Shown one piece after another: positions 26,358 through 35,119 of a DNA stretch of 64,000 nucleotides. This DNA comes from Cryobacterium flavum. Its GTDB lineage: Bacteria > Actinomycetota > Actinomycetes > Actinomycetales > Microbacteriaceae. The notes beneath the pieces are model-generated. The model did no database searches. It was not told the DNA's origin and saw only the letters and a program-made list of their open reading frames with translations. Both the position numbers and the translations under genes were made by a program. How positions within the stretch are numbered: the stretch's first letter is position 1; the number at the start of each line of letters is the position of its first letter. The DNA is taken from NCBI RefSeq assembly GCF_900103805.1, contig NZ_FNIB01000002.1:186001-250000 (forward strand), in the 5' to 3' direction.

Positions 26358-27424
26358 AACAGGTCTCCGTTCAGATGAGCCCGACGCGAGACCGATGTGG
26401 TCTGGCGTTTGCGGAACGGGCTGACCCAGAGGAACGAGAACCGGCGCAGGAGCTTGGCGAGGTAGAGCGAGGCGACGAGCACGATGGCCGCGAGCAGGAA
26501 CGGCAAGGCGTTGCCGGCCCGTTCGAGCCAGAGTGATTCGGCGAAGGGCGCGAGCAGCGCGAGGGCGCCGGCCACGAGGAACAGGTGCAGCAGGTAGATC
26601 TGAAAGCTGTATTGGCCGAGGGTGTTCATGAAGTTCAGCCATTTCACTCGCACGAGCAGGGTGGCCAAGGCCACGCCCATCGCCACGGCGACCGCGCTTT
26701 CGAGCAAAATCAGCCCGGGAACTCGGGAAAGGTGCAGCGGCACGAGCAGCACGGCGAGGCCGATATACGCGGCCACGAGCACGATGGCGTGCCACACCCG
26801 CACCCGAGCCGCCAAGCGGTAGACGGCGTGAGGAAAGTAGACCGCGGTGATGAAAAAGAGGAAATTGGCCGCGACGCGGTCCCAGCCGACATTGTCGAGG
26901 TCGAGCACTCCCGGCGTGGTCGACAGCACGGCCACGGCACCGGCGAGCCCGATTTGCGCCGGGACCGGCAGTTTACGTAGCAGCCAGGCGAGCAGGGTGA
27001 AGATGGCCAGAGCCCAGATGAACCAGTAACTGCTCGTGGGCCAGACCGGGAGGAGTGCGATGTTGACCAGGTCGGTCGGGGATCGCTCCGTGCCGCGCAG
27101 GTGCGGAACGATGAGGTAGAAGACCACCCGAATGACCGACCAGAGCAGGTAGAGGTAGACCAGGGTGAGCAGGCGGCGACGCCAGAGATCCTTGAAGTTC
27201 CAGGTGAGCATGCGCCGGGCGGTGAGACCGGCGATGAAGAAGAACACCGGCATCGGAAAGTAGCTGAGCACGAGGCGCAGTCGCGGCGTGCTGCCGGCCA
27301 GGCCGAGGTCGTTGAGAAACAGCGACGAGTGGTAGAGCACGACGAGAATGATCGCCGCGCCCTTGGCGAAGTTGATCCACTCGCGGTTCTCCGCCCGTAT
27401 CTCTTTCACAAGCGAAATGTACAC
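26354..27424 (-). CDS. Acyltransferase family 3 membrane protein
   Basis: 356 aa with about ten helices. REWINFAKGAAIILVVLYHSS holds the family's early His, and YFPMPVFFFIAGL is the next conserved helix. It lacks an SGNH domain. A GTG at 27424 is used as the start, with no good ribosome site; GTG 27409 is an alternative. It is translationally coupled to the lipoprotein esterase and probably O-acylates the exopolysaccharide or its precursor. It resembles the plus-strand acyltransferase at 5458-6552. Confidence 0.83.
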   Translation of the reverse strand: MYISLVKEIRAENREWINFAKGAAIILVVLYHSSLFLNDLGLAGSTPRLRLVLSYFPMPVFFFIAGLTARRMLTWNFKDLWRRRLLTLVYLYLLWSVIRVVFYLIVPHLRGTERSPTDLVNIALLPVWPTSSYWFIWALAIFTLLAWLLRKLPVPAQIGLAGAVAVLSTTPGVLDLDNVGWDRVAANFLFFITAVYFPHAVYRLAARVRVWHAIVLVAAYIGLAVLLVPLHLSRVPGLILLESAVAVAMGVALATLLVRVKWLNFMNTLGQYSFQIYLLHLFLVAGALALLAPFAESLWLERAGNALPFLLAAIVLVASLYLAKLLRRFSFLWVSPFRKRQTTSVSRRAHLNGDLL

Positions 27425-27504
27425 GAGAAAAACTCAGTATGGAATCTCGACCTCGGTTGTCGGGCCGCTGCGGGCCCATAACCCGACCCTCACACCACGC
27501 CATT

Positions 27505-27601
27505 CGGCATAACTCCTGCAATTCGCGCCGGGCCCGACGGCGCGCCCCCGGAAACATGCGGAAGTACGTTTCGGAGGTCAGAAATCGCAGGAGTTATGCC
27601 G
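27505..27601. repeat. 97-bp nested inverted repeat in intergenic gap
   Basis: Outer arms of 19 nt, CGGCATAACTCCTGCAATT (27505-27523) and the complement of 27583-27601, match except at one base. The interior can fold into further hairpins (GCGCC/GGCGC and CCGGAAAC/GTTTCGG type pairs). It fills most of the 209-bp gap between the acyltransferase start and the HAD gene stop, both on the minus strand. It may be a terminator or a REP/MITE-like element. No ORF or target duplication was seen. Confidence 0.6.
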
Positions 27602-27633
27602 GGCGTTCAACGTAGAGCGCCTCAGGAGGCGGT

Positions 27634-28401
27634 TCAGACGGCTACGTAGCGGGGAATCAGGTCATCGAGCAGGGCGGCCGTGTCTGGCCAGCCTTCGACG
27701 GCAACGCACTCCACGCCGAGAACCTTGACCGGGTAGTCGTTTCCGTTCTCGTCGAGGCGATCGCCGACGAACAGCATGTCGTCGAGGGTAACCCCGGTGA
27801 GGTCGGCCAGGCGCTTCATGCCGTAGGCCTTGTCGATGCCCTGCCGGGTGATATCAACGGATGTCGACCCGCCGGAGCGCACCTCGAGGTCGGGCAGCAG
27901 AGCCTGCACGGCTTCCCGCAGGGCATTCTTCTTCTCGCCGGTCGGGTCCCAGGCGATTTTGGACGCAACCGGGGCAGCCTGGCCGAGCGCGGAGAAGGTG
28001 ATCTGCGACCCGCGGTCTTCGAGGATCGGACCCCACGTGTCGCTTTCCCAGTACCCGAGGTCGCGGGCGGTCTGCTCGACAGCCTGGAGCGCCCGCGCCT
28101 TCTGGTCGTCGCTGAGATTCTCGGCGTACACCTGGGTCCAGCCTTGGGCGTCGCTCCGGTAGTACTGGGTGCCGCAGGTGGGCATGAGGTGCAGCCGGGC
28201 GAGCTTCTCTGCACTGATCTCGGGCAGGTTGTCGATGATCTGCGCCTGGAACTGACCGAACTGGCCGCCGGAAATGATGCAGACCTCGGTGACGCCGAGC
28301 AGCTTCACGAGCAGGTCGATCATGGTCGGGTCGAGCGCGGACTTGGACGGCGCGAGCGTATCGTCGAGGTCGAAGGCCACCAGGCGGGGAAGAGTAGGCA
28401 T
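27634..28401 (-). CDS. HAD-IIB family phosphatase (phosphomannomutase-like)
   Basis: 255 aa. FDLDDTLAPSKS (Asp 11 and Asp 13) is HAD motif I, IISGG is motif II and FVGDRLDENGNDYPV is the acidic motif IV of the Cof/IIB class with a cap domain between. The arrangement resembles eukaryotic-type phosphomannomutases and sucrose-phosphatase-like proteins. It may interconvert or dephosphorylate a hexose phosphate, perhaps feeding GDP-mannose for the polysaccharide locus, but this is by context. It is divergent from the flavin reductase gene across an 83-bp gap. Confidence 0.82.
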   Translation of the reverse strand: MPTLPRLVAFDLDDTLAPSKSALDPTMIDLLVKLLGVTEVCIISGGQFGQFQAQIIDNLPEISAEKLARLHLMPTCGTQYYRSDAQGWTQVYAENLSDDQKARALQAVEQTARDLGYWESDTWGPILEDRGSQITFSALGQAAPVASKIAWDPTGEKKNALREAVQALLPDLEVRSGGSTSVDITRQGIDKAYGMKRLADLTGVTLDDMLFVGDRLDENGNDYPVKVLGVECVAVEGWPDTAALLDDLIPRYVAV

Positions 28402-28484
28402 CAGGCCACTCTATCGGCGCGGGCCGGTTACCGGCCGGGCGCGGCGCCGGCCACGCGGGCTAAGCGAGTTGTTAGCCTGAGCGG

Positions 28485-29108
28485 ATGCGTACTGACTTCG
28501 ACCCAGAGACCCTGCCCCGCCGCGACTTCTACCGCCTGCTCAACTCGCTCGTGGTGCCGCGGCCGATCGCCTGGGTATCGAGCCGGTCGGCGGAGGGTGT
28601 CGACAACCTGGCGCCGCATTCGTTCTTCACCGTGGCATCCGTTTCGCCGCCCATCGTGCAGTTCACCTCGGTGGGGGTAAAGGACACCGTGCGCAATATC
28701 CTCGCGACCGGGGATTTCGTGGTGAACTTCACGCCGGAGTCGCTGTTTGCGGAAGTCAACGCCACCGGCACCGATTTTGGGCCGGAGGAGAGCGAATTCG
28801 ATCGCGCCGGGCTCACCCGCGAGCCGAGTGCGACCGTGGCCGCCATGCGGGTTGCCGAGTCCCCCGCGGCGATCGAGTGCCGTCTGCATTCCACGCTGTC
28901 GATGGGTGATTGCACTCTCGTTTTCGGCGAGGTGACGCACGTGGTGGTGTCGTCTGCGGTGTTGGACGGGGAGCATCCGCTCATTGAGAAGCTGCGACCG
29001 CTGTCCCGGCTCGGCCTGGACGAGTGGGGAACCATCGGCGAGGTCAAAGAGGTCAAGCGCATTCGGGCGAGCGACTGGCCGCGCGAGTTTCGGCCGCGCG
29101 AGCGCTGA
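28485..29108 (+). CDS. Flavin reductase-like FMN-binding split-barrel protein
   Basis: 207 aa. The segment PRPIAWVSSRSAEGVDNLAPHSFF (about residues 24-47) and PPIVQFTSVG are signatures of the flavin-reductase-like/DIM6-NTAB family, which binds FMN and reduces it with NAD(P)H or uses it in oxidoreduction. The ending IGEVKEVKRI matches family members about 200 aa long. No partner monooxygenase gene is adjacent, so the physiological acceptor is unknown. Confidence 0.85.
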   Translation: MRTDFDPETLPRRDFYRLLNSLVVPRPIAWVSSRSAEGVDNLAPHSFFTVASVSPPIVQFTSVGVKDTVRNILATGDFVVNFTPESLFAEVNATGTDFGPEESEFDRAGLTREPSATVAAMRVAESPAAIECRLHSTLSMGDCTLVFGEVTHVVVSSAVLDGEHPLIEKLRPLSRLGLDEWGTIGEVKEVKRIRASDWPREFRPRER

Positions 29109-29209
29109 GGGCCTGCCGAATCTCGCGCTGGCGCGTGCAGCATTCGACCAGCTTATGAGCGCCCCCACACACGAATGGCCGATCGAGCGGATGCCGCCCC
29201 CCGCGGCAA

Positions 29210-31088
29210 CTAGGCGGCCGGCGGGAACAGGGCCTCCGCCAGCAGCGGGCCGAGCTGGTTGCTCGCCTCGCGCACGAAGTGCTGGCCGTCGAAGAACGCC
29301 GGGCAGGTGTTGTCGACACAGAGCCACGGCACGACGTTGACGTACTGGGCGAAGTCGCCGAACTTTTCGAGGCTCCCTGCTCGGTCGCGACCACCTTCTG
29401 GTAGAGGCTCGAGGGGCTGTAGGTGCAGTCGGCGGGGGCGCTCGTGAGGGTCTTGCACTCGGCGAACGGCGTGCTGGCCGGCGGCGGGGAGAGCACAGCG
29501 ACGTGGTCGGTCGACCCCTGCACGGCCGTGATCGTGTCAGCGGTCGCGGTCTGCCACTCCGTGAGGGCTGCGACTCCCTCGTTGCCGCTGGCCAGGCGCA
29601 CGATGGATCCGGCCAGGCTCGACATGATCACGAGATCGGGCGAGAGCCGCGCGACCTCGTTGTAGACCCAGGAGTGGTGGTCGTCGCAGGTGGCGGCCGA
29701 GGCGTCGGAGGCGTTCTTGGGCGCCACCGAGATGTTGACGGCCGGGCAGGAGAACATGGTCAGCGACTGCACGTTGTAGCCGAGCGGTTCGAGGGCGGCG
29801 CGGATGGCGGGCATGTAGCTGATGGCCATGGAGTCCCCGAGCAGAACTGCGGTTTTGGTGGCCGCAGGGTCGCCGTAGACGCACCCCGCGGCGTTCTTCT
29901 CGCTGACCGATAGGCAGTTGTCGTCGACCCATTCCGGGGCGCCGGAGCTGTCGCCGAGGGCGCCGAAAGCGGGGGGTGGTCGCCGGCCAGGCGGTCGACG
30001 CCAGTGCTGCGGCGATGTCGGACTGCCGCGTGGCCAAGAGGGTAGCCGGTGCGTCGGGCGTTTCGGGACCAACGTCCGCGCCGACCGGGGCCGGGTCGGC
30101 CTGGGGGGGGTGGAGGACGTTCCGCCCCTCAGAGCGATAAACGACACCGAGACGATGACGAGGGTCACGACGACCAGGGCACCGATCCAGGCTTGGGCTG
30201 GGGTGATGCCGAAGTGGCGTGTGGTGGCGGGGCGGAGCATCCGTTCTCGCTTTCGGGTTTGGGCAGTTTCGAGCCAGAGCGAGTGGCGGATGGGGTCCTC
30301 GACGAAGTGAAAGGAGAACACCGAGAGGGCCACCATGAGTACGACGGTGAGTGGCAGGTAGACCGGTGAGTCGGTGGCGAAGACGGTGGCGAGCAGAATC
30401 ACGACCGGAAAGTGCCACAGATAGAGGGAGTAGGAGATTTTTCCGACATAGCGGCTGACCGGGTGGGTCAGCAGAAACAGCAGGCGCTGTTCGGGCTGTC
30501 CGATTCCGGCGGCGATAACCAGGGCTGCTGCCCGTCGCGGGCGAAGATCACGATGAGCAAGAACGGCCAGACGAAGTAGAACTGTTCCTCGACCGCGAGC
30601 GACCAGTAATGCTGCAACGGGGAGACGGCGTTGGTGGCCTGCAGGTAGTCGGTACCGACGGCGGCGAAGTGCCAGTTGGCCACGAACAGGGCCGAGTAGA
30701 CGCCGTCCCACAGGGTGCTGAAGGCGCGGGCGCCGGGCAGCAGCAGGTAGCCGATGGCCACGGTGACGACGAGTACGAGGAGCGAGACCGGCAGGATGCG
30801 GCGGATGCGGCGGCGGTAGAAGCCGACGAGGGAGATGCGGCCGGTGCGGGCATGCTCCTTGAGCAGCAGGCTCGTGATGAGAAAACCGGAGATGACGAAG
30901 AAAATGTCGACACCGATGAATCCGCCGGAGGGCCAGCCGAGCAGGTGATCGAAGATGACGACGATCACGGCGACCGCGCGCAGGCCCTCGATGTCGCCAC
31001 GAAAGGTGCGCGTGGCGGACTTGCCGCCGGTGGGCCCGGCCGGGTCGGGTGCGCGCTCGTGGCGCTCCAAGGTGGACTGAACGGACAT
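29210..31088 (-). pseudogene. OafA/YrhL-type acyltransferase with SGNH domain, broken by frame shifts and an internal deletion
   Basis: Starting at ATG 31088, the first 180 residues match acyltransferase 3 proteins (RGDIEGLRAVAVIVVIFDH, GVDIFFVISGFLI, YWSLAVEEQFYFVWPF). Near 30540 the frame changes and the sequence jumps to VSRYVGKISYSLYLWHFPVV. About 100-150 residues normally present between those motifs are missing. Further frame changes occur at the G8 run 30103-30110 and the G6 run near 29971-29976, which together compensate, and near 29375. The SGNH part is recognisable (VLLGDSMAISYMPAI, FDGQHFVREA). The intact ancestor probably O-acetylated a surface polymer. The homopolymer breaks could be sequencing errors; the internal loss is harder to explain that way. 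Confidence 0.82.
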
Positions 31089-31200
31089 GTATAGCCTCCG
31101 ACTCGGGTTTCGGAACTGGTACCTGTTCGGCCCGACTGTCGGGCACGCCTTGCGATTATGACGCAAGCTCAGCTATCGGGGCAAACCTGTCGGCCGAGTT

Positions 31201-32322
31201 TTACCTGATTGACACAACCTCGCCGGTGCGCGCCGACTCCTGCGCGGCAAGCACGATTTTCAGCGAGCGGATGCCCGCGGCCCCGTCGGGCTGCCCCGCC
31301 CGCCCGGCACGCACCGCGTGCACAAACTCGTTCAGGAGCAGTTCGTCGGTGTTCTTGCCGTAGCCGAGAAACACGGCCTCATCGGCCCCGACGCCGCCCA
31401 CGTGCTGCGCAAACGGATCGATGTCCGCGATCCCCCGCGTGCCGACCACCTGAAGGGTCAGTCCGCCCCAGGTCGGCGCGTTGTCGGGCTGGCTCCAGGA
31501 GCAGTCGATCGTGGCGACGAAGCCGCCGGCATAGCTGATCGTGACTAGTCCCCCGGTTTCGGCGCGAACCTCGGGCTTGTCGGCGTGCAGAATGCGGTTC
31601 GACACTGCCCGCACGAACTGGGCTGTCAGCCCGGTCAGGGCATCGAGCAGGTCAGCAACGTGCACGATATGGTCGACCATTGCACCGCCGCCAGAGAGTG
31701 CCGGGTCGGTGAACCAAGCCCGGTCCCCGACCGGAATCTGACCGTTGTTCGTGCCGGTCGCCGCGAGCAGCGCGCCCAGCCCACCGGCCTGAACGAGTTC
31801 GCGCAGCCGGGCGAAGGCGGGCGAGAACCGCACCGGGTAAGCGGTCATCAGCGTGACGCCGGCCGCGTCGCAGGCGGCCTGCATGGCGAGGGCATCCGCC
31901 AGGGTCGTGGCCAACGGCTTCTCGCACAGCACGGCCGCGCCGGCCAGGGCTGCGGCTTCGACCAACGGACGGTGCCGGGCGTTTTCGCTCGTCACGATGA
32001 CGGCGTCGGGTTGCCAGACGAGCAGTTCGGCGTAGCTGTCGACGTAGCTGACGCCGAGGTCGTCGGCGAGGCCCCGGCCACGCCGTTCGGCCGGCTCGTT
32101 GCCGCCGTCGGGGTCGGAGGCGCGCAACTCGACGTTCGGCATCGACTGTAGCAGTGCCGCATAGCCAGCGGCGTGCACGTGGGCGAACGACATCAGGGCT
32201 ACGCGCAGGGGGCGCTCAGACAGCGGATGCTGCGGCGCGACCGCGCTCGACGCGGCTTGCCCGGACAACGAGGAGGTCGGTTGCACGGACGCGTTCGGTC
32301 GGGCATTCGCGACGGCTCTCAT
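31201..32322 (-). CDS. Gfo/Idh/MocA family oxidoreductase
   Basis: 373 aa. A Rossmann domain with CEKPLATTLADAL (family Lys-Pro motif) is followed by an alpha/beta domain with the DPALSGGGAMVDHIVHVADLL segment typical of sugar or inositol dehydrogenases. The first glycine loop is unusual: RVALMSFAHVHAAGY replaces the common GxGxxG, seen in a subset of the family. It is the last gene of a ROK-regulated transport operon and overlaps the previous gene by 4 bp. It probably oxidises the imported sugar or a derivative with NAD(P); the substrate is unknown. Confidence 0.88.
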   Translation of the reverse strand: MRAVANARPNASVQPTSSLSGQAASSAVAPQHPLSERPLRVALMSFAHVHAAGYAALLQSMPNVELRASDPDGGNEPAERRGRGLADDLGVSYVDSYAELLVWQPDAVIVTSENARHRPLVEAAALAGAAVLCEKPLATTLADALAMQAACDAAGVTLMTAYPVRFSPAFARLRELVQAGGLGALLAATGTNNGQIPVGDRAWFTDPALSGGGAMVDHIVHVADLLDALTGLTAQFVRAVSNRILHADKPEVRAETGGLVTISYAGGFVATIDCSWSQPDNAPTWGGLTLQVVGTRGIADIDPFAQHVGGVGADEAVFLGYGKNTDELLLNEFVHAVRAGRAGQPDGAAGIRSLKIVLAAQESARTGEVVSIR

Positions 32323-33308
32323 GCCGCCACCGTCTCACGCACGACGGACTCGCTTCGCCCGGACGCGATCGACGCGTTCGCGGCGGCGGCTAGTTCGACC
32401 GCGCGGGTGGCGTCGGCGAGGCTGACCCGCGGGGCAGGTCCCCCCAGGGTCGCGGCGGCGAACTCCCGCAGTTCGCTCAGGTACGGGCTTTCGCCCAGCG
32501 ACGTGTCCGGGCGCATAGACTGCGTGCCGGCGACGGGCGCGCCGAGGTCGAAGCGGAGCGAGGCATCCGCTCGGGAATCGTGCTTCAGCACCCCGGTCGA
32601 GCCGGCGATCGAGAAGGACGTGGCGAAGGTGGTGCCGGGCGCGCCCCAGACTCCGGTGACGTAGCTGAGCGCGCCGCTTTCGTGAGTGAGCACGACCTGG
32701 GCGGTCTCGCATCCGTCGCCCACGGACTTCACGGCGTACACCTCGGTGACCTCGCCGGCGATCCAGCGGGCAATGTCGAGGTCGTGGATCATCTGGTCCA
32801 GCACGATTCCGCCGGACTGTTCCTCATCGGCGAACCAGCTCGCCCAGGTGGGAAACTCGCCGATGCGACTGAACCGCAAAATGGCCGGCTCGCCGATCGT
32901 TCCGGCGGCGACGGCGCCTCGGGCCAGGGCGTACTCGGGAAAGTAGCGCACAACGTGGGCCGGGTGCAGCTGCTTGCCGACGAAGGCGGCGAGCTCGGCG
33001 AGAGCGGCGGCATCCGCTGGGTGGAGCGCTATGGGCTTTTCGCAGATGACGTGTTTGCCGGCGCGGAGGGCGCGTTCGGCGAGGCGATAGTGCGTTGGAG
33101 TGGGAGTGCATATGTCGACCACGTCGCACGCGTCGAGCAGCTCATCGAGTGAGCCGACCGCGGTGATGCCGTACTGCGCGGCGACCTCGGCACCGCCCTC
33201 GAGCGAGAACACGGTGACCCGCGCGCCGAGGGCGAGCCAGGCCGGAATGTGCACGTGGGTGATGCCGCCGGCACCGATGAGGCCAATGTTCACGAGAAGT
33301 CCAGACAT
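32319..33308 (-). CDS. Gfo/Idh/MocA family oxidoreductase
   Basis: 329 aa from ATG 33308, chosen so that the protein starts at the Rossmann strand; a longer frame to 33374 would overlap the permease gene. IGLIGAGGITHVHIPAW is a normal dinucleotide loop and CEKPIALHPADAA is the family motif. SGGIVLDQMIHDLDIARW gives the conserved D-x-x-x-H/D region. Two consecutive Gfo/Idh genes in a sugar-import operon suggest paired oxidation and reduction, as in epimerisation through keto intermediates, or two pathway steps. No strong ribosome site was seen; GTG 33290 is a possible alternative. Confidence 0.86.
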   Translation of the reverse strand: MSGLLVNIGLIGAGGITHVHIPAWLALGARVTVFSLEGGAEVAAQYGITAVGSLDELLDACDVVDICTPTPTHYRLAERALRAGKHVICEKPIALHPADAAALAELAAFVGKQLHPAHVVRYFPEYALARGAVAAGTIGEPAILRFSRIGEFPTWASWFADEEQSGGIVLDQMIHDLDIARWIAGEVTEVYAVKSVGDGCETAQVVLTHESGALSYVTGVWGAPGTTFATSFSIAGSTGVLKHDSRADASLRFDLGAPVAGTQSMRPDTSLGESPYLSELREFAAATLGGPAPRVSLADATRAVELAAAANASIASGRSESVVRETVAA

Positions 33309-33321
33309 ATAAGGGGTGGTG

Positions 33322-34164
33322 CTACTTCGAGCCGCTGAAGGCGAGGCCTTCGACGACGCGACGCTGCAGAACAATAAAGAGGATGAGCACGGGCGCCATC
33401 GCGAGTACGCTCGCGGCCATCATGACCGGGTAATCGGTCGTGATACTGCCGGCGAGCGTCGCCAGGCCGGCCGAGAGCGGCATTTTCTCGGCGTAGGTCG
33501 TGACCACGAGTGGCCAGAGCAGGTCGTTCCACGACCATAGGGTCGTGATGATGACCAGGGCGCTGATGCCCGGGGTGGCTAGCGGAAGCATGATCTTGTA
33601 GAAGATTTGGACCGGGTTGGCGCCGTCGAGCCGGGCGGCTTCTTCGAGTTCGATCGGCAGGCCGAGAAAGATCTGCCGCATCAGGAACACGCCAAAGGCG
33701 CTGAAGATGCCGGGCAGGGCGATGCCGATTATGGTGTTGAGCAGGCCGAGGTTCTGGATGATCTGGAACTGCGGAATGAGGTACACCTGCGGCGGCACCA
33801 TGAGAATCGAGAGGATGACGCCGAGAAAGATTCCACGGCCGCGAAACCGCATACGGGCGAACGCGTAGCCGGCCATCGAGCACAGCACGACCTGGCCGAT
33901 CACGCGGATGACGGTGATGCCGACCGAGACGCCGAACTGGTCGAAGAACGGCAGCTTGGTGAAGACGTCGACGAAGTTGCCCCACTGCAGGTCGCCCGGC
34001 CAGAAGGTGGGCGGCACGCTCATCACCTGGTCGTTGGTGGAGAGCGAGATGACGAGCTGCCAGATGAACGGGAACACCATAATGAAGCCGATGATGCCGA
34101 GCACCAGGTGGGTGCGCACGCTGTTCGCGCCCTGCTGGGCCGGGGAGAGGGACTGTTTAGACAT
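33322..34164 (-). CDS. Carbohydrate ABC transporter permease (MalG-like, CUT1)
   Basis: 280 aa with six helices. The cytoplasmic EAA loop ELEEAARLDGANPVQIFYKI contacts the ATPase and is placed as in MalG/LacG proteins. It pairs with the MalF-like permease gene that it overlaps by 8 bp. The operon encodes no ATPase. Confidence 0.93.
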   Translation of the reverse strand: MSKQSLSPAQQGANSVRTHLVLGIIGFIMVFPFIWQLVISLSTNDQVMSVPPTFWPGDLQWGNFVDVFTKLPFFDQFGVSVGITVIRVIGQVVLCSMAGYAFARMRFRGRGIFLGVILSILMVPPQVYLIPQFQIIQNLGLLNTIIGIALPGIFSAFGVFLMRQIFLGLPIELEEAARLDGANPVQIFYKIMLPLATPGISALVIITTLWSWNDLLWPLVVTTYAEKMPLSAGLATLAGSITTDYPVMMAASVLAMAPVLILFIVLQRRVVEGLAFSGSK

Positions 34165-35119
34165 AGTTCACCCACTTTTTCTGCATCCGAAACTGGAAGA
34201 AGGTGACGATGCCGATCGTTACGAGAATGACCATGCCGATCGCCGCGGCATAGCCCTTGTCGTTTTGAATGAAAGCCTGGTTGTAGAAGATGTAGACCAG
34301 CGACTGGCTCTGCACCAGGGCCGGGTTGTACTGGCCCATGATGGCGTAGAGCAGGTCGAACAGCTGAAACCCGTTGATCACCGAGATGATCGTGACGAAG
34401 AACAGGCTCGGCGTCACGAGCGGCACGGTTATCGAGGTGAACTGCTTCCACTTGGTGGCGCCGTCGAGCTGCGCCGCCTCGTAATACTCCGGTGAGATGT
34501 TTTTCAGGGCAGCACCGAGAATGATGATCCCGAACCCGAGCGACGCCCACATTCCGACAACGCCGACCGAGACGATCGCGAAGCCGGGGGTCGAGGTCCA
34601 GTACGGGCCATCGATATCGACGAGCGAGAGCATCCAGTTCAGGATGCCGAAATCACCGTTATAAATCATGCGCCAGACCAGGGCGACCGCAGTGGGCATC
34701 GCGATGTAGGGCATGAAGAACAGCACGCGATAGAACGACGCGAAGCGCAGGCCGGGCTGGTTGACCAAGTTGGCCATGAGCAGCGCGATCGGAATGCCGG
34801 CCAGCACGATGACCGTGTAGATCAGGGTGTTGATCAGGGCCTGGGCCACGTTTCCGTCGGCCAGCATGGTTTGGTAGTTGTCGATGCCGACGAATTCTTC
34901 GCCGCCGAACGGACCGGTTTCGGTGAAGCTCAGGTAGCCGGTCTGAATGATCGGCCAAATGTAGAAGCCGAGCACACCGAGCAGGGTCGGCAGCACGAAC
35001 AACCACGGCCAGTAGCCGTCGAAGCTCTTTGGCTTCTTTTGCGGTGTTGTTGCTACGGGCACCGGGAGGTCGGCGGGATCACGGCTCTCGCCGACCGCGC
35101 TCCCGGTGCGCAGGGTCAT
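34157..35119 (-). CDS. Carbohydrate ABC transporter permease (MalF/UgpA-like, CUT1)
   Basis: 320 aa with six main helices after a polar Pro/Lys-rich N-terminus of about 35 residues. The EAA loop is YYEAAQLDGATKWKQFTSI. It forms the other half of the membrane channel with the MalG-like protein. Its ATG overlaps the stop of the solute-binding protein gene by 4 bp. Confidence 0.93.
   Translation of the reverse strand: MTLRTGSAVGESRDPADLPVPVATTPQKKPKSFDGYWPWLFVLPTLLGVLGFYIWPIIQTGYLSFTETGPFGGEEFVGIDNYQTMLADGNVAQALINTLIYTVIVLAGIPIALLMANLVNQPGLRFASFYRVLFFMPYIAMPTAVALVWRMIYNGDFGILNWMLSLVDIDGPYWTSTPGFAIVSVGVVGMWASLGFGIIILGAALKNISPEYYEAAQLDGATKWKQFTSITVPLVTPSLFFVTIISVINGFQLFDLLYAIMGQYNPALVQSQSLVYIFYNQAFIQNDKGYAAAIGMVILVTIGIVTFFQFRMQKKWVNYV

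Noticed and set aside
31130-31144. Palindrome GCCCGAC-T-GTCGGGC upstream of the broken acyltransferase
   Set aside because: A one-base centre cannot form a hairpin loop, and a GC-only palindrome of this size is expected by chance in this DNA. It is not reported as a feature.
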